A stretch of 64,000 bases of DNA from an uncultured Burkholderiales bacterium (GCA_903871545.1 CAIQHG010000081.1:55739-119738), one strand, 5' to 3'; counted from the first letter of the stretch, positions 7,564-17,745 are shown. Notes: generated by a model not told the origin, from the letters alone. Translations and numbers: made by a program.

Positions 7564-8493
7564 TCAAAATTTGTTGGCATCAAGAAATTCAACAACTACC
7601 TTTAAGGCGATTTGGGGGTTCTCCTCTTGCAAAAGATGACCCGCCTTAGTCAACACAACTGTTTGGCAATGGGATAGGACTTTCGCGTAATCATTGGAAT
7701 TGGTACTTGGGATCATTTGATCCTCTTGCCCCCAAAGCAATAAGGTGGGGGCATTGATTTTTTTTAGTCGCTCAACAGGATCAGTAGTCACTGTTTGACG
7801 CATTCGCTGAAGTATGGCTTGCCTGACTGTGGGAGCTCTGAGCAAATCGTAATAACGGTTTAAAAGTGCATCGCTCAGCTTGGACGAGTCAAAAAACGCT
7901 GGCTCTAAGCTCTTCTTGACTAAGAACCTTGGCATGATGAACTGAATTACGTCTCCAATCATGCCCACATCGTATGGTTTTTTCCCTAGGGCTTGCCCTG
8001 GCACGGGGAAACCATCTGGAGCGATCAGTATCAAGCGCTGCACTTGTTCGGGATACGTGCTTGCAAAGTTCCAAGCGATTTTGCCACCCATAGAGTGTCC
8101 GATGACTGTGGATTGATTGACACCGATTGCTTTGAAAAAATCCTCCACTCTTTCTACATCTGCCTTATCCGAATAGTCGTGCTCAAAGGATGCACCGGTT
8201 AGACCAAAACCCGGTAAATCAAGTCGAATCACGCGGTAGTTTTTCTCCAGAACTTTTGCCCACTCGTCCCATGTCTGCAAACTTGAGCCAAAACCGTGAA
8301 GTAGCACCAAGGCGGGTGCATTTTTATCGCCTGTGTCACGGTAGTGAACCCTTAAGCCTTTGACGTTGATGAACTGACTGGGGGGCTGTGCATATCGCTG
8401 CTCAGCCTCTTGGCGATCAAGATCAGGTGTAAAGAAAATCATGAAGAGAAAGCCTACGGTTAAAGATACAAGAACAAGAATAGTTTTTTTCAC
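7564..8493 (-). CDS. membrane-anchored alpha/beta hydrolase
   Basis: A 309-residue hydrolase. An N-terminal hydrophobic segment (residues 3-20) is a signal anchor. The fold shows LVLLHGFGSS (oxyanion region), DLPGFGLTG, the nucleophile elbow GHSMGG, LLLWGQEDQMIP with a catalytic-acid candidate, and AGHLLQEE with the catalytic His. All triad positions are therefore present. It is divergent from bchH. In Rhodobacter an alpha/beta hydrolase-like gene, bchO, accompanies the Mg-chelatase genes, but this protein looks more like general esterases of the MhpC type, so I do not use that name. The substrate is unknown. Confidence 0.85.
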   Translation of the reverse strand: MKKTILVLVSLTVGFLFMIFFTPDLDRQEAEQRYAQPPSQFINVKGLRVHYRDTGDKNAPALVLLHGFGSSLQTWDEWAKVLEKNYRVIRLDLPGFGLTGASFEHDYSDKADVERVEDFFKAIGVNQSTVIGHSMGGKIAWNFASTYPEQVQRLILIAPDGFPVPGQALGKKPYDVGMIGDVIQFIMPRFLVKKSLEPAFFDSSKLSDALLNRYYDLLRAPTVRQAILQRMRQTVTTDPVERLKKINAPTLLLWGQEDQMIPSTNSNDYAKVLSHCQTVVLTKAGHLLQEENPQIALKVVVEFLDANKF

Positions 8494-8824
8494 CTACGCA
8501 CCATAAGGCCGTTCACAAGCGGACCTTCCATTTTTTAGCCTGTCATTTTTAAACTCGTTTATTTTAGAGTCAGATTTTTTAATATTGAATTTATCCCCCT
8601 CTACCTTGTTACGGCCAACGTAGGGCTTCATATTTATTGAACAGCAAAGGTTTTCAGATCCAAGCAACCCGAGAGATTTGTAAAAAGATAACAAATACAT
8701 AGAAAGCATCTAAAAATTCGCCTGGATGCGGGTTAACCCTGTGAGTAAATAATAAATTACATACTCTAATGTAAATCTAGATTTACACTATTGCTTTAAC
8801 CTTCTCCATACAGGTATTTCAATC
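8494..8824. promoter_or_regulatory. bchH upstream region with perfect PpsR palindrome
   Basis: The 330 bases between the divergent hydrolase and bchH contain TGTAAATCTAGATTTACA at 8770-8787, an exact and fully symmetric TGT-N12-ACA site 38 bases before the bchH ATG. It is expected to bind PpsR/CrtJ and repress bchH. The remainder (8494-8760) holds no credible gene; an open frame on the minus strand at 8494-8709 has no family features. Confidence 0.65.
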
Positions 8825-11800
8825 ATGATTCAAAGTACATCTAAATTAAAAACTGAGGATGGTATCAGGGTACTTATCTTAACCATGGACACGCACTTAA
8901 ACAGTGCTGTTAAAAGAAGCATTGAGACGTTAAAGAAAGTTGCTCCTCTAATTAGTTTAAAAATTTATGCTGCAACACAATACACGAACGATGCAAACAT
9001 CTTAAGTAATTGTAAAGCGGCTATTGCACAAGCAGATATCATCTTTGTGGGCATGCTCTTTCTTGAAAATCAGTTTCTTCCTATTATTGAAGATTTAAAG
9101 GCTCGCAGAGATAATTGCGATGCGCTTGTTTGCGCCATCTCAGCAGCCGAGGTGGTTAAGCTTACCAAAATCGGCAGATTTGATATGTCCAAACCAGCCT
9201 CTGGACCCATGGCTTTTATCAAGAAACTAAAAGGCGAAAGCAAGCAAAAGGACGCAAGCTCTGGTGAGCGTCAAATGAAAATGCTTAGACGAGTACCCAA
9301 ACTCCTCAGATTCATCCCTGGAACTGCACAAGACCTGCGAGCCTATTTCTTATGTCTACAGTATTGGCTTGGGGGCTCAGAGGAGAATATGCTTAATTTA
9401 GTTCTCTATCTAGTTTCTAGGTATGCTGGAGTAGGGGACAAGAAAAAGCGTGACACTTATTCAAAATTAAAGTTTGAGCCCCCCTTTGAATATCCCGATG
9501 TGGGTGTCTATCACCCTAGAATGAAGCCTCGAATAGCGACCAAATCAAACGAATTGCCCAACGTTGTCAATGCACTTAACAGACGCGGACAAGTGGGTGT
9601 GCTGATGCTGCGCTCTTACTTGTTGGCTAACAATACAGAGCACTACGACGCTGTGATCGCGGCGTTGGAGGTGCAAGGCCTCAAAGTCATTCCTGCCTTT
9701 GCTGCTGGTTTGGACGCTCGTCCAGCAATCAATGAGTTTTTCATCAAAGACGGCTCCTGCATTGTTGACGCAGTGATCTCATTGACCGGATTTTCGTTGG
9801 TTGGCGGCCCAGCCTACAACGATGCTCACGCTGCAGAGGAGATTTTAGCGAAGCTAAATGTCCCCTACATTGCCGCTCATCCAGTAGAGTTTCAAACACT
9901 TGACCAATGGGGTGAGTCTAATCGGGGGCTCTTGCCTGTTGAGTCAACCATCATGATCGCTATCCCAGAACTTGACGGCGCTGTGGTGCCTATGGTTTTT
10001 GGCGGACGCCCGGGAGCGCTGGGCGTGACCTGTAAAGGTTGCCATAAGCAGTGCACCTTCACTAAAACTCAAGTTGAACAAGACATGTTCACCTGCACTG
10101 AGCGAACAGCAATGCTTTCACAACGAGTGGGCAAACTCGTTGACCTTAGGCGTTCCAAGAGATCTGATAAAAAAGTCACGGTGGTTCTATTTAACTTTCC
10201 CCCTAACGCCGGAAACATTGGCACTGCAGCGTTCCTAGCCGTCTTTGAATCCCTTTACCGCATGATGGGTCAACTCAAATCAGAGGGCTACAGCATTGAT
10301 ATGCCAGACAGCGTGGACGCGCTTAGAGAGGACATACTCTACGGTAACGCTCAAAAATACGGGGCCGATGCAAACGTACACACGCTCATCTCAACGCAGG
10401 ATCACGTGAGGCGTGAAAAACATCTCAAAGAAATTGAGGCTCAGTGGGGCCCTGCCCCTGGAAAGCAATTAAATAACGGCGCAAACATATTCGTACTGGG
10501 CAAACAGTACAAAAACTTACTTGTAGCGATTCAACCCTCATTTGGATATGAGGGGGATCCAATGCGCCTTTTGTTTGAAAAAGGTTTCGCACCAACGCAC
10601 GCTTTCTCAGCCTTTTATCGCTACTTGCGCGAGGACTTTAAGACCCATGCACTGCTTCACTTTGGTACACACGGGGCGTTGGAGTTTATGCCGGGTAAAC
10701 AAAATGGTCTAACAGCTCAGTGCTGGCCTGATCGGTTAATCGCAGATACGCCCAATTTTTACTTGTACGCCGCCAATAACCCCTCAGAGGGTGCGATCGC
10801 AAAAAGACGATCAGGTGCCACATTAATAAGTTACCTAACACCTCCTATGACAGAGTCGGGACTCTACTCAGGGTTGTTGGATTTAAAGTCTAGCTTGGAG
10901 AGATACCGCTCCCTTGATGCTGAGCCTACGTTTGAGAAAAAAGAACTTGCGTTGATGATCCAAGCTCAGGCGACAGAGCTCGACTTATCGTCCTCCAACC
11001 CGCTATGGATCGATGAGTCAGATCATGCACTTGACTCAAGTCAATTTGAGCTGGCAGACAAGAAGATTCAGTCTTTGCTAATCAAAATCTTAGAACTGGA
11101 GTACTCACTCATTCCAAACGGACTTCATGTGATAGGACAAGTCCCAAGCCAAGAGGAGAAGCACGAGTTCTTAAAAGTCATGGCCGAGGCCAGCTTTGAG
11201 CGTCCCCTGCCCCTACAGGCCATAAAAGCGATCGCTGAAAACCAGAGCACTTCAAAAGTCTTAGGTCTATGCGATCTTGTAGCTGACGAAAATAACAAAG
11301 TCAAAATAGATAAGCTTTTAGAGTCAAGTTTACTTTTAAACGAAAATTCAGAGCTAAAAGGTATCGTTCGTGCACTGGATGCAAACTACATCAGACCGGC
11401 CCCTGGTGGAGATATTATCAATAAGCCCGAAATATTGCCTACAGGCAGAAACCTCCACGGCTTTGACCCCTTTCGTATTCCAAGCCCCTATGCAGTCAAA
11501 GACGGCGCTGTCCAGGCGGAGAAAATTCTGACCAAGTACTGCGAGGACGGTATGCCTTTGCCAGAGTCTATTGCAATGGTTTTATGGGGAAGCGATAACT
11601 TGAAAAGTGAAGGGGCTCAAATAGCCCAGGTCTTAAGGCTTTACGGTGCCAAGCCCAGATTCGATAGTTTTGGTAGATTGGTCGGGGCAAGCTTGATGAC
11701 GCTTGAAGAACTTGGCCGCCCCAGAATTGATGTCGTTATCTCTTTGTCGGGGATTTTCCGTGACTTGATGCCATTGCAAATTAAACTCATCGCTGAGGCC

Positions 11801-12625
11801 GCCTTAATGGCCGCAAGTGCTGAAGAACCGCTAGAGCAAAATTTTGTTCGTAAACACGCTCTTCAGTATATGAAAGACAATGGGTGCGATCTGCAAACTG
11901 CATCCCTAAGAGTCTTTGGAAATGCGGACAGCGCATACGGAGCAAACGTCAATAATTTGATCGAAAGCGGTGCTTGGTCAGACGAGAACGAGCTTGGCGA
12001 CACTTACACGCAGCGTAAAGGGTTTGCCTTTGGCGTAGACGGCATAGCAGTTAAGAGCCAAGGCATCTTAAAGTCTGCTTTAGCAGATGTTCAACTGACC
12101 TATCAAAACCTTGATTCAGTTGAACTTGGAGTTACAACGATTGATAATTACTTTGATACCTTGGGAGGTATAACCAAAGCGGTCCAACAAGCCAACGGAG
12201 GGATAACCAAGCCAGTCTTCATTGGCGATCAAACCAAGGGTGAGGGCAAAGTAAGGTCTTTATCTGAGCAAGTCGCGCTTGAAACTCGCACTAGGATTTT
12301 GAACCCAAAATGGTACGAGGGCATGCTTAAACATGGATTTGAAGGTGTCAGGCAAATTGAGGTCCATTTGACCAACACCATGGGATGGTCAGCAACAACG
12401 GGGCAAGTTCAGCCTTGGGTTTACAAACAAATTACAGAGACCTTCGTGTTGAACCCTGAGCTTAGGCAACGACTTGCTGAGCTAAATCCAACGGCTTCCA
12501 TGAGAATGGCGAATCGATTGTTAGAGGCCTGTGAGAGAAATTACTGGACTCCAGACCCAGATATGCTTGAACAACTCAAGCTCGCGACAGAAGAGCTCGA
12601 GGACCGCCTAGAGGGTGTTTACTAA
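8825..12625 (+). CDS. bchH: magnesium chelatase subunit H
   Basis: A 1266-residue CobN/BchH-type protein, the porphyrin-binding catalytic subunit that inserts Mg2+ into protoporphyrin IX together with BchI and BchD. Recognisable segments are the N-terminal BchH domain (VLILTMDTHLNSAVKRSIE), GCHKQCTFTKTQ, FPPNAGNIGTAAFLAVFESL, HFGTHGALEFMPGKQ and DVVISLSGIFRDLMPLQIKL. The last two are among the most conserved BchH/ChlH/CobN blocks. It is slightly longer than Rhodobacter BchH (about 1190), the extra length lying in the 700-860 region. It is placed directly before bchI and bchD, so all three chelatase subunits form one transcription unit or closely linked units. Confidence 0.97.
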   Translation: MIQSTSKLKTEDGIRVLILTMDTHLNSAVKRSIETLKKVAPLISLKIYAATQYTNDANILSNCKAAIAQADIIFVGMLFLENQFLPIIEDLKARRDNCDALVCAISAAEVVKLTKIGRFDMSKPASGPMAFIKKLKGESKQKDASSGERQMKMLRRVPKLLRFIPGTAQDLRAYFLCLQYWLGGSEENMLNLVLYLVSRYAGVGDKKKRDTYSKLKFEPPFEYPDVGVYHPRMKPRIATKSNELPNVVNALNRRGQVGVLMLRSYLLANNTEHYDAVIAALEVQGLKVIPAFAAGLDARPAINEFFIKDGSCIVDAVISLTGFSLVGGPAYNDAHAAEEILAKLNVPYIAAHPVEFQTLDQWGESNRGLLPVESTIMIAIPELDGAVVPMVFGGRPGALGVTCKGCHKQCTFTKTQVEQDMFTCTERTAMLSQRVGKLVDLRRSKRSDKKVTVVLFNFPPNAGNIGTAAFLAVFESLYRMMGQLKSEGYSIDMPDSVDALREDILYGNAQKYGADANVHTLISTQDHVRREKHLKEIEAQWGPAPGKQLNNGANIFVLGKQYKNLLVAIQPSFGYEGDPMRLLFEKGFAPTHAFSAFYRYLREDFKTHALLHFGTHGALEFMPGKQNGLTAQCWPDRLIADTPNFYLYAANNPSEGAIAKRRSGATLISYLTPPMTESGLYSGLLDLKSSLERYRSLDAEPTFEKKELALMIQAQATELDLSSSNPLWIDESDHALDSSQFELADKKIQSLLIKILELEYSLIPNGLHVIGQVPSQEEKHEFLKVMAEASFERPLPLQAIKAIAENQSTSKVLGLCDLVADENNKVKIDKLLESSLLLNENSELKGIVRALDANYIRPAPGGDIINKPEILPTGRNLHGFDPFRIPSPYAVKDGAVQAEKILTKYCEDGMPLPESIAMVLWGSDNLKSEGAQIAQVLRLYGAKPRFDSFGRLVGASLMTLEELGRPRIDVVISLSGIFRDLMPLQIKLIAEAALMAASAEEPLEQNFVRKHALQYMKDNGCDLQTASLRVFGNADSAYGANVNNLIESGAWSDENELGDTYTQRKGFAFGVDGIAVKSQGILKSALADVQLTYQNLDSVELGVTTIDNYFDTLGGITKAVQQANGGITKPVFIGDQTKGEGKVRSLSEQVALETRTRILNPKWYEGMLKHGFEGVRQIEVHLTNTMGWSATTGQVQPWVYKQITETFVLNPELRQRLAELNPTASMRMANRLLEACERNYWTPDPDMLEQLKLATEELEDRLEGVY

Positions 12626-12827
12626 TAAGCTCGTGGGTACTGGAACGAATAAAACACAAACTCTAGATGATTGAATTTTTAGAATGGATGGGCATCTGAG
12701 GCTGTCAAAATCAGACATACGGCATGCGTTTTTGAATTAGACTACCCCACCTGAAACTATCGTTGTTAAATTTTCATAAAAAACTTATACCCTTTTTAAG
12801 CACTTCAATTTAATTGACAAAAAATTA

Positions 12828-13862
12828 ATGGCTATTCCCTTTCCCTTCTCAGCGATTGTTGGTCAACAGGATATGAAATTGGCCATCCAAATTGTTGCTG
12901 TCGACCCAAGTGTTAACGGTATTTTGGCACTTGGCGACCGTGGCACAGGTAAATCAACAGCGGTCAGAGCTCTGGCCGATTTACTCCCTCCCATCAAGGT
13001 GGTTAAAAACTGTCCTTACGGGTGCGACCCAAAAAGTCAAACAGTCTCTTGTGAAAACTGTGTTAATTTAAAGTCAGGCTCTAGTGCACACCACACAGAT
13101 TCTCGTCCGGTTCCCGTTGTAGATTTACCTCTAGGTGCTTCTGAAGACAGAGTTGTCGGCGCCCTTGATCTAGAGAAGGCTTTGAGCCAAGGAATCAAGT
13201 CCTTCTCTCCCGGGCTTCTCGCCAAAGCAAATCGCGGATTTTTATACATCGATGAGGTCAACTTACTAGAAGATCATTTGGTAGATTTGTTAATCGATGT
13301 GGCCGCCTCTGGTGAAAATGTTGTAGAGCGAGAGGGCTTGAGCGTGAGGCATCCTGCGCGCTTTGTATTGGTTGGTAGTGGCAATCCTGAGGAGGGTGAA
13401 CTCAGGCCTCAGTTGCTTGATCGTTTTGGTCTTTGCGTAGAGGTCAAAACTCCAAAAGACTTAGAGGAAAGAATTTTGGTTATTAAACGCAGAGACGCGT
13501 TTGAGAAAAATCCTCAAAGATTCCAAGAGCAGTGGCAGCAGGCCAATGGGGAGTTGAGGGACAAGATCTTAAAGGCTCGAAAACGGTTGGATAAAGTGAC
13601 GATGTCGGATGATTTCCTAAGGCTATGCTCTAAGCTTTGTATAGCTCTTGGAACAGACGGATTGAGGGCTGAACTAACTCTTATGAGGGCAACTCGTGCT
13701 TACGCAGCCATCGAAGGTGACAAATCCGTTGAAGCCAAGCACCTTAAGGTCATCGCCCCAATGGCTTTATGCCATAGACTCAGGAGAGACCCTCTAGACG
13801 ATACTGGATCGAGCACCAGGGTTGAGCGTGCTTTGCAAGAGCTCTTTCCTGAAACTGAATGA
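12828..13862 (+). CDS. bchI: magnesium chelatase ATPase subunit I
   Basis: A 344-residue AAA+ ATPase. The Walker A motif GDRGTGKST has its Lys at residue 42. A four-cysteine stretch follows (NCPYGCDPKSQTVSCENC). FLYIDEVNLL is Walker B, VGSGNPEEGELRPQLLDRFG carries sensor and Arg-finger residues, and TDGLRAELTLMRATRAYAA is the sensor 2 region. BchI forms a hexameric ring with BchD and drives Mg insertion by BchH. A gap of about 200 bases separates it from bchH; bchD follows after 17 bases. Confidence 0.97.
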   Translation: MAIPFPFSAIVGQQDMKLAIQIVAVDPSVNGILALGDRGTGKSTAVRALADLLPPIKVVKNCPYGCDPKSQTVSCENCVNLKSGSSAHHTDSRPVPVVDLPLGASEDRVVGALDLEKALSQGIKSFSPGLLAKANRGFLYIDEVNLLEDHLVDLLIDVAASGENVVEREGLSVRHPARFVLVGSGNPEEGELRPQLLDRFGLCVEVKTPKDLEERILVIKRRDAFEKNPQRFQEQWQQANGELRDKILKARKRLDKVTMSDDFLRLCSKLCIALGTDGLRAELTLMRATRAYAAIEGDKSVEAKHLKVIAPMALCHRLRRDPLDDTGSSTRVERALQELFPETE

Positions 13863-13879
13863 TAGATTAAGCCTTTTCT

Positions 13880-15841
13880 ATGAAAAACATGGCTTGGGAT
13901 GATGCATTATGGGGTTTGGCCGCACTCAGTGCTGACCCTTCCGGTTTAAAGGGTATTTGGCTCAAGTGCTCATTAGGTCCGGTCATGCAGGAGTTTTTGG
14001 ATTGGTTGAACGCGCTCAAGCCCAACTCCCTTAAAGTACCGTGTAACGTAGACACAGAGAGGCTCATTGGGGGGCTTGATCTTGCATTGACTCTGCAAAT
14101 GGGACGCCCCATCACGCAAAAAGGCATGTTAGCTCAAAGCATGGGGCGGCTTCTCATCTGCCCAATGGCCGAGAGGCTCCCGCAAGCCACAGCCTCCATA
14201 TTGACTCAAGTATTAGATTCCAAAAAAGTAACCTCTTACTTTGGCCACGATACTCAGCCTTCAGTTTTTGGATTGGTGGCCATAGATGAGTCAACACCTC
14301 AAGAAGACTCGATTTCCAACTGTCTGAGCGAGCAATTGGCGATTTGGCTTGACTTGACCCAGGTAAATCCTGGCGTCAGTGCAAGTGATGAAACGCTTGA
14401 TATGCTTGAGCATGTAGAGAGGTCTTTGGTCAGCGATCCTTTTGCTTATAGAAAGCAGATTGATGATATTGTGATTGAGGACGCAGATGCACGAGGTGTT
14501 TGCGAACTGGCAATGGGTTTTTCGGTCCAAAGCATGCGCGCCCCGTTATACACGGTCAGGTTGGCTTCGGTTTTGGCAATTCTCAGAGGTTCACAAAAAG
14601 TAGAGGCGAAGGATTTGGGCAGAGCCGCTCGCTTGGTCCTTACCCCAAGAGCCAAAAGCATGCCCCGTATGGAGGAGGATCCTGAAGATAACTCAGACAA
14701 TTCATCGCCCCAGCCCTCTTCCCCTTCATCACCCGCACAACCACTCCCACCCGAGCCACCTCCTCCAACAAGTGAAACAAAGGAGGAGCAAGAGTCTCAA
14801 AATGATTCGAGCCCAGAGGACTCAACGCATGAGGATCTTCGCAATGAATCATTGGAGTTTAATGAATCAAACCAAAATAAGGAAAACTCTGAGGATCAGA
14901 AATTATCAGACATCAAGGAGCTTGAAACTTCAATTTTAGAGGCCGCTTTAGCGACTCTCCCCCCTGGACTGTTAAACCAACTGATGAGGGGACACTCTGT
15001 ATCTAAGAAAGGTTCTGCAGGACGCGTAGGAGAGGTTCAAAGAGGAGCAAAAAAGGGGCGGCCTATGCCCCCGATTCAAGGACTCCCACAAGGCGGTAAC
15101 CGACTCCACATCCTTGCCACTCTCAGGCATGCGGCGCCCCGCCAGAAAATCAGAAATCTCTCCAATAATGAACTCAACCCAGATGCAACGAGCGATAAGC
15201 CGTTAAATGAGGGTGCCGTAAGAAGACTTAAAATTTTCAGTGAGGATTTTCACATTCAACGTTTTGCGAAACGAAGTGAGAGCTGTATTATTTTTTGCAT
15301 TGATGCCTCTGGCTCTGCTGCGCTGGAGCGACTTGCAGAGGCTAAGGGGGCGGTAGAGTTGCTTCTCAAAGACTCCTATGCAAGGCGCGACCACATCTGC
15401 GTAATCAGCTTTAGAGACAAATTAGCTCAGGTTCAACTACCCCCCACCAGATCTTTGGTCAGAGCAAAAAGACAGTTACAGGCGTTACCCGGTGGTGGAG
15501 GCACTCCACTTGCCGGGGCAATGAAATTGGCGCTCGAGACAGCCACTCAAGCCCGAAATCATGGCATGACACCGACTGTAGTCATGTTAAGTGACGGACG
15601 AGCCAACGTGACCCTCCAAGGAGAGGGCTCACGGGCAACAGCAAAAGCTCAAGCACTAAACTGGGCATCACTGTGGCGGGCTTGTCAACTTAGAGGAATA
15701 TGGTTGGATACATCTGCAAGACCAGAACCACAGGCACAAGAATTAGCTTTGGCCATGGGGGCGAGTTATGTGCCTTTACCACTTGCGAACAGCCAGAAAA
15801 TGGCCAATGCTGTTCAAAAAATCCAAAATCTTAAAGATTAA
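13880..15841 (+). CDS. bchD: magnesium chelatase subunit D
   Basis: A 653-residue protein with a degenerate AAA+ domain (about residues 1-260, without an intact Walker A), a proline- and acid-rich linker (about 270-360) and a C-terminal von Willebrand A/integrin I domain. The metal-binding MIDAS signature DASGSAA follows IIFCI, and GGGGTPLAGAM and VVMLSDGRANVT complete it. BchD bridges the BchI ring and BchH. An ATG at 13889 is an alternative start. Length is within the family range. Confidence 0.96.
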   Translation: MKNMAWDDALWGLAALSADPSGLKGIWLKCSLGPVMQEFLDWLNALKPNSLKVPCNVDTERLIGGLDLALTLQMGRPITQKGMLAQSMGRLLICPMAERLPQATASILTQVLDSKKVTSYFGHDTQPSVFGLVAIDESTPQEDSISNCLSEQLAIWLDLTQVNPGVSASDETLDMLEHVERSLVSDPFAYRKQIDDIVIEDADARGVCELAMGFSVQSMRAPLYTVRLASVLAILRGSQKVEAKDLGRAARLVLTPRAKSMPRMEEDPEDNSDNSSPQPSSPSSPAQPLPPEPPPPTSETKEEQESQNDSSPEDSTHEDLRNESLEFNESNQNKENSEDQKLSDIKELETSILEAALATLPPGLLNQLMRGHSVSKKGSAGRVGEVQRGAKKGRPMPPIQGLPQGGNRLHILATLRHAAPRQKIRNLSNNELNPDATSDKPLNEGAVRRLKIFSEDFHIQRFAKRSESCIIFCIDASGSAALERLAEAKGAVELLLKDSYARRDHICVISFRDKLAQVQLPPTRSLVRAKRQLQALPGGGGTPLAGAMKLALETATQARNHGMTPTVVMLSDGRANVTLQGEGSRATAKAQALNWASLWRACQLRGIWLDTSARPEPQAQELALAMGASYVPLPLANSQKMANAVQKIQNLKD

Positions 15842-15934
15842 AATTTCAAGAAAAAAGAAATAGCGTTAATGCACAAAATAAAAAAAGATTGTGCATACCC
15901 ATACTTTTTTATGTGATCAATTTATCAAACCGAG

Positions 15935-16450
15935 ATGAGTATTCTTCAATTTCCTGCTTTTAATGTCGAATTGTCGTCTAAGATATTTTTATTGGTATGG
16001 CTTTATATTTTGCTTCGTTTTATAAAAAAGAATATCTATTTATCGGCCCTATTTTGGTGGGCTGGGACAGTTGGTCATGAATTATGTCACTTAGTCGTTG
16101 GATTTTTATTTGGAGCAAAACCCTCAAGAATTGATCTTATTCCTAAAAGAGATGCAAAAACTGGGGGCTTAGTTTTGGGATCTGTTACTTTTAAAAACCT
16201 AGTTTGGTGGAACAAACTACCCGTCTCTACGGCCCCTTTACTTTTGCTCATTGTTGGATATTGGATTTTCATTCAATCCATATCCTACCCATCAATGAGC
16301 CTGCATACACTCCTCTACGACCTAGCCGTACTTCAGTGCGTAGAAGGATGTTGGCCAAGCGGCACTGATTGGCGCAGTGCAATGAAAACTGTTTATCCCT
16401 TAGTTGGCCTTACAGTTGTAATAGCAATTTTTTTAGTACTATTTTATTGA
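15935..16450 (+). CDS. putative M50-like membrane metalloprotease (HELCH motif)
   Basis: A 171-residue protein with about four membrane helices (residues 16-30, 37-58, 96-115 and 152-170). HELCH at residues 48-52 is an HExxH zinc-binding motif placed inside the second hydrophobic segment, as in intramembrane site-2-type proteases. Asp145 in PSGTDW near the third/fourth helix could be the third metal ligand, standing in for the usual LDG motif. I do not recognise a named family. It follows bchD by 93 bases on the same strand, so it may be co-transcribed with the chelatase genes. Proteolytic activity is inferred from one motif only. Confidence 0.7.
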   Translation: MSILQFPAFNVELSSKIFLLVWLYILLRFIKKNIYLSALFWWAGTVGHELCHLVVGFLFGAKPSRIDLIPKRDAKTGGLVLGSVTFKNLVWWNKLPVSTAPLLLLIVGYWIFIQSISYPSMSLHTLLYDLAVLQCVEGCWPSGTDWRSAMKTVYPLVGLTVVIAIFLVLFY

Positions 16451-16551
16451 CAATTGTTGTGTTGGTATTTCACCCGAATGTCCAGTAACTAACAATTGCA
16501 AAGCTCTTTACATCCCCAACTAAAAATATTTTTACGATGATCTTATTGAAT

Positions 16552-17745
16552 TTAAGTTTTAATCAATCCAAATAAATGCGCCAAGTCTTTAAAGAAGATT
16601 CTCACATGTGCCATTGGATCTTTGCGCACCAATTCTTTGTTCATGTAGGCATCGAAAGTTAAGCGTTGTACGTCCTTATCTTCGCATATTTTTACAAAAC
16701 GCTCCCTACGCTTATCATTTATATACCAAAAGTATTGCATGATCCCGAGTACCCAGAAAACTTTGCCGTGCACCTTCATGAATTGTTTGCGTGCGTGACT
16801 TAGATTTTTATTGTCTCCAGTCACCATGGCTTTTTGCACAGCCTGCGCAGCTAAGCGCCCGCCTAGCATTGCGTAATAAATCCCCTCCCCTGATGCGGGT
16901 GCTACTACACCAGCCGCGTCTCCTGCAAGTACTACGTCTTTTGCGTTATCCCATTTTGGCAAGGGTTTCAACGGAATTGGAGCACCCTCTCTTCTAAGGG
17001 TCTCCACGTTTTGTAAGCCGGCCGTCTCCCGAAGCCTTGCGACGGCTGCTTTTAAAGAGTAACCTTTATCTGCACTACCTGTGCCGATACTCATCGTGTT
17101 CCCGTGGGGAAATACCCAACCATAAAAATCAGGTGACAAAGTGCCTCTGTAATAAACATCGCATCTACTGGGGTCGTGACTTGGATCGTTCTCAGGCGCT
17201 TTTACGATTTCGTGATAAGCGAAAACATATTTGGTTTTTTCTGAACCTTCAATATTTTGTTTAGCAACTTCTGACTTAGCACCGTCCGCTCCAATCACAT
17301 ACCTTGCTCTAACGCTTTGATTGGTGATATTGTCTTTAAAAGAGCTATCTTCAAAATGAACCCGAGCAACTCCGTCCATATCATGAGAAATCCGGTCGAA
17401 GATCCCTTTCATTCGCTTTGCACCGTTGGATTGCGCGCGGTTACGCAACCATTCGTCAAACTCATTTCTGTTAACCATACCCACAAAGCCACCGTCAATC
17501 GGGATATCAACACGGTTGTCTTTGGGAGAAATCATCCTGGCTTTGCGCGACTTTGCAACGAGCAGGTGATCAGGAATATTAAAGTCATTTATCAAACGCG
17601 GCGGGATAGCTCCTCCGCATGGTTTTGTTCGACCTTGCCGATCAAGTAGTAAAACACTTTTGCCCTCAAGGGCCAAGTCATTGGCTGCTGTAGCCCCAGC
17701 GGGGCCACCTCCGACCACCACCACGTCATATGTTGTTGAATACAT
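16552..17745 (-). CDS. bchP: geranylgeranyl (bacterio)chlorophyll reductase
   Basis: A 397-residue FAD-dependent reductase that saturates the geranylgeranyl tail of bacteriochlorophyll to phytyl. The N-terminus shows the dinucleotide motif VVVVGGGPAGATAANDLA, then LLDRQGRTKPCGGAIPPR with the family Cys. Later blocks are YVIGADGAKSEVAKQ and DVVLAGDAAGVVAPASGEGIYYA, the second FAD-binding segment. An AAGGAG ribosome site lies nine bases before the ATG. It is last in the bchG-bch2-bchP operon, a canonical order. No idi gene follows. Confidence 0.96.
   Translation of the reverse strand: MYSTTYDVVVVGGGPAGATAANDLALEGKSVLLLDRQGRTKPCGGAIPPRLINDFNIPDHLLVAKSRKARMISPKDNRVDIPIDGGFVGMVNRNEFDEWLRNRAQSNGAKRMKGIFDRISHDMDGVARVHFEDSSFKDNITNQSVRARYVIGADGAKSEVAKQNIEGSEKTKYVFAYHEIVKAPENDPSHDPSRCDVYYRGTLSPDFYGWVFPHGNTMSIGTGSADKGYSLKAAVARLRETAGLQNVETLRREGAPIPLKPLPKWDNAKDVVLAGDAAGVVAPASGEGIYYAMLGGRLAAQAVQKAMVTGDNKNLSHARKQFMKVHGKVFWVLGIMQYFWYINDKRRERFVKICEDKDVQRLTFDAYMNKELVRKDPMAHVRIFFKDLAHLFGLIKT

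Noticed and set aside
7564..8493. Naming the alpha/beta hydrolase bchO
   Set aside because: It is near bchH but on the other strand, has an N-terminal anchor, and its motifs match general esterases at least as well.
8494..8709. 71-codon minus-strand frame upstream of the alpha/beta hydrolase
   Set aside because: Mixed composition with no domain, no ribosome site and it fills the bchH promoter region; most likely chance.
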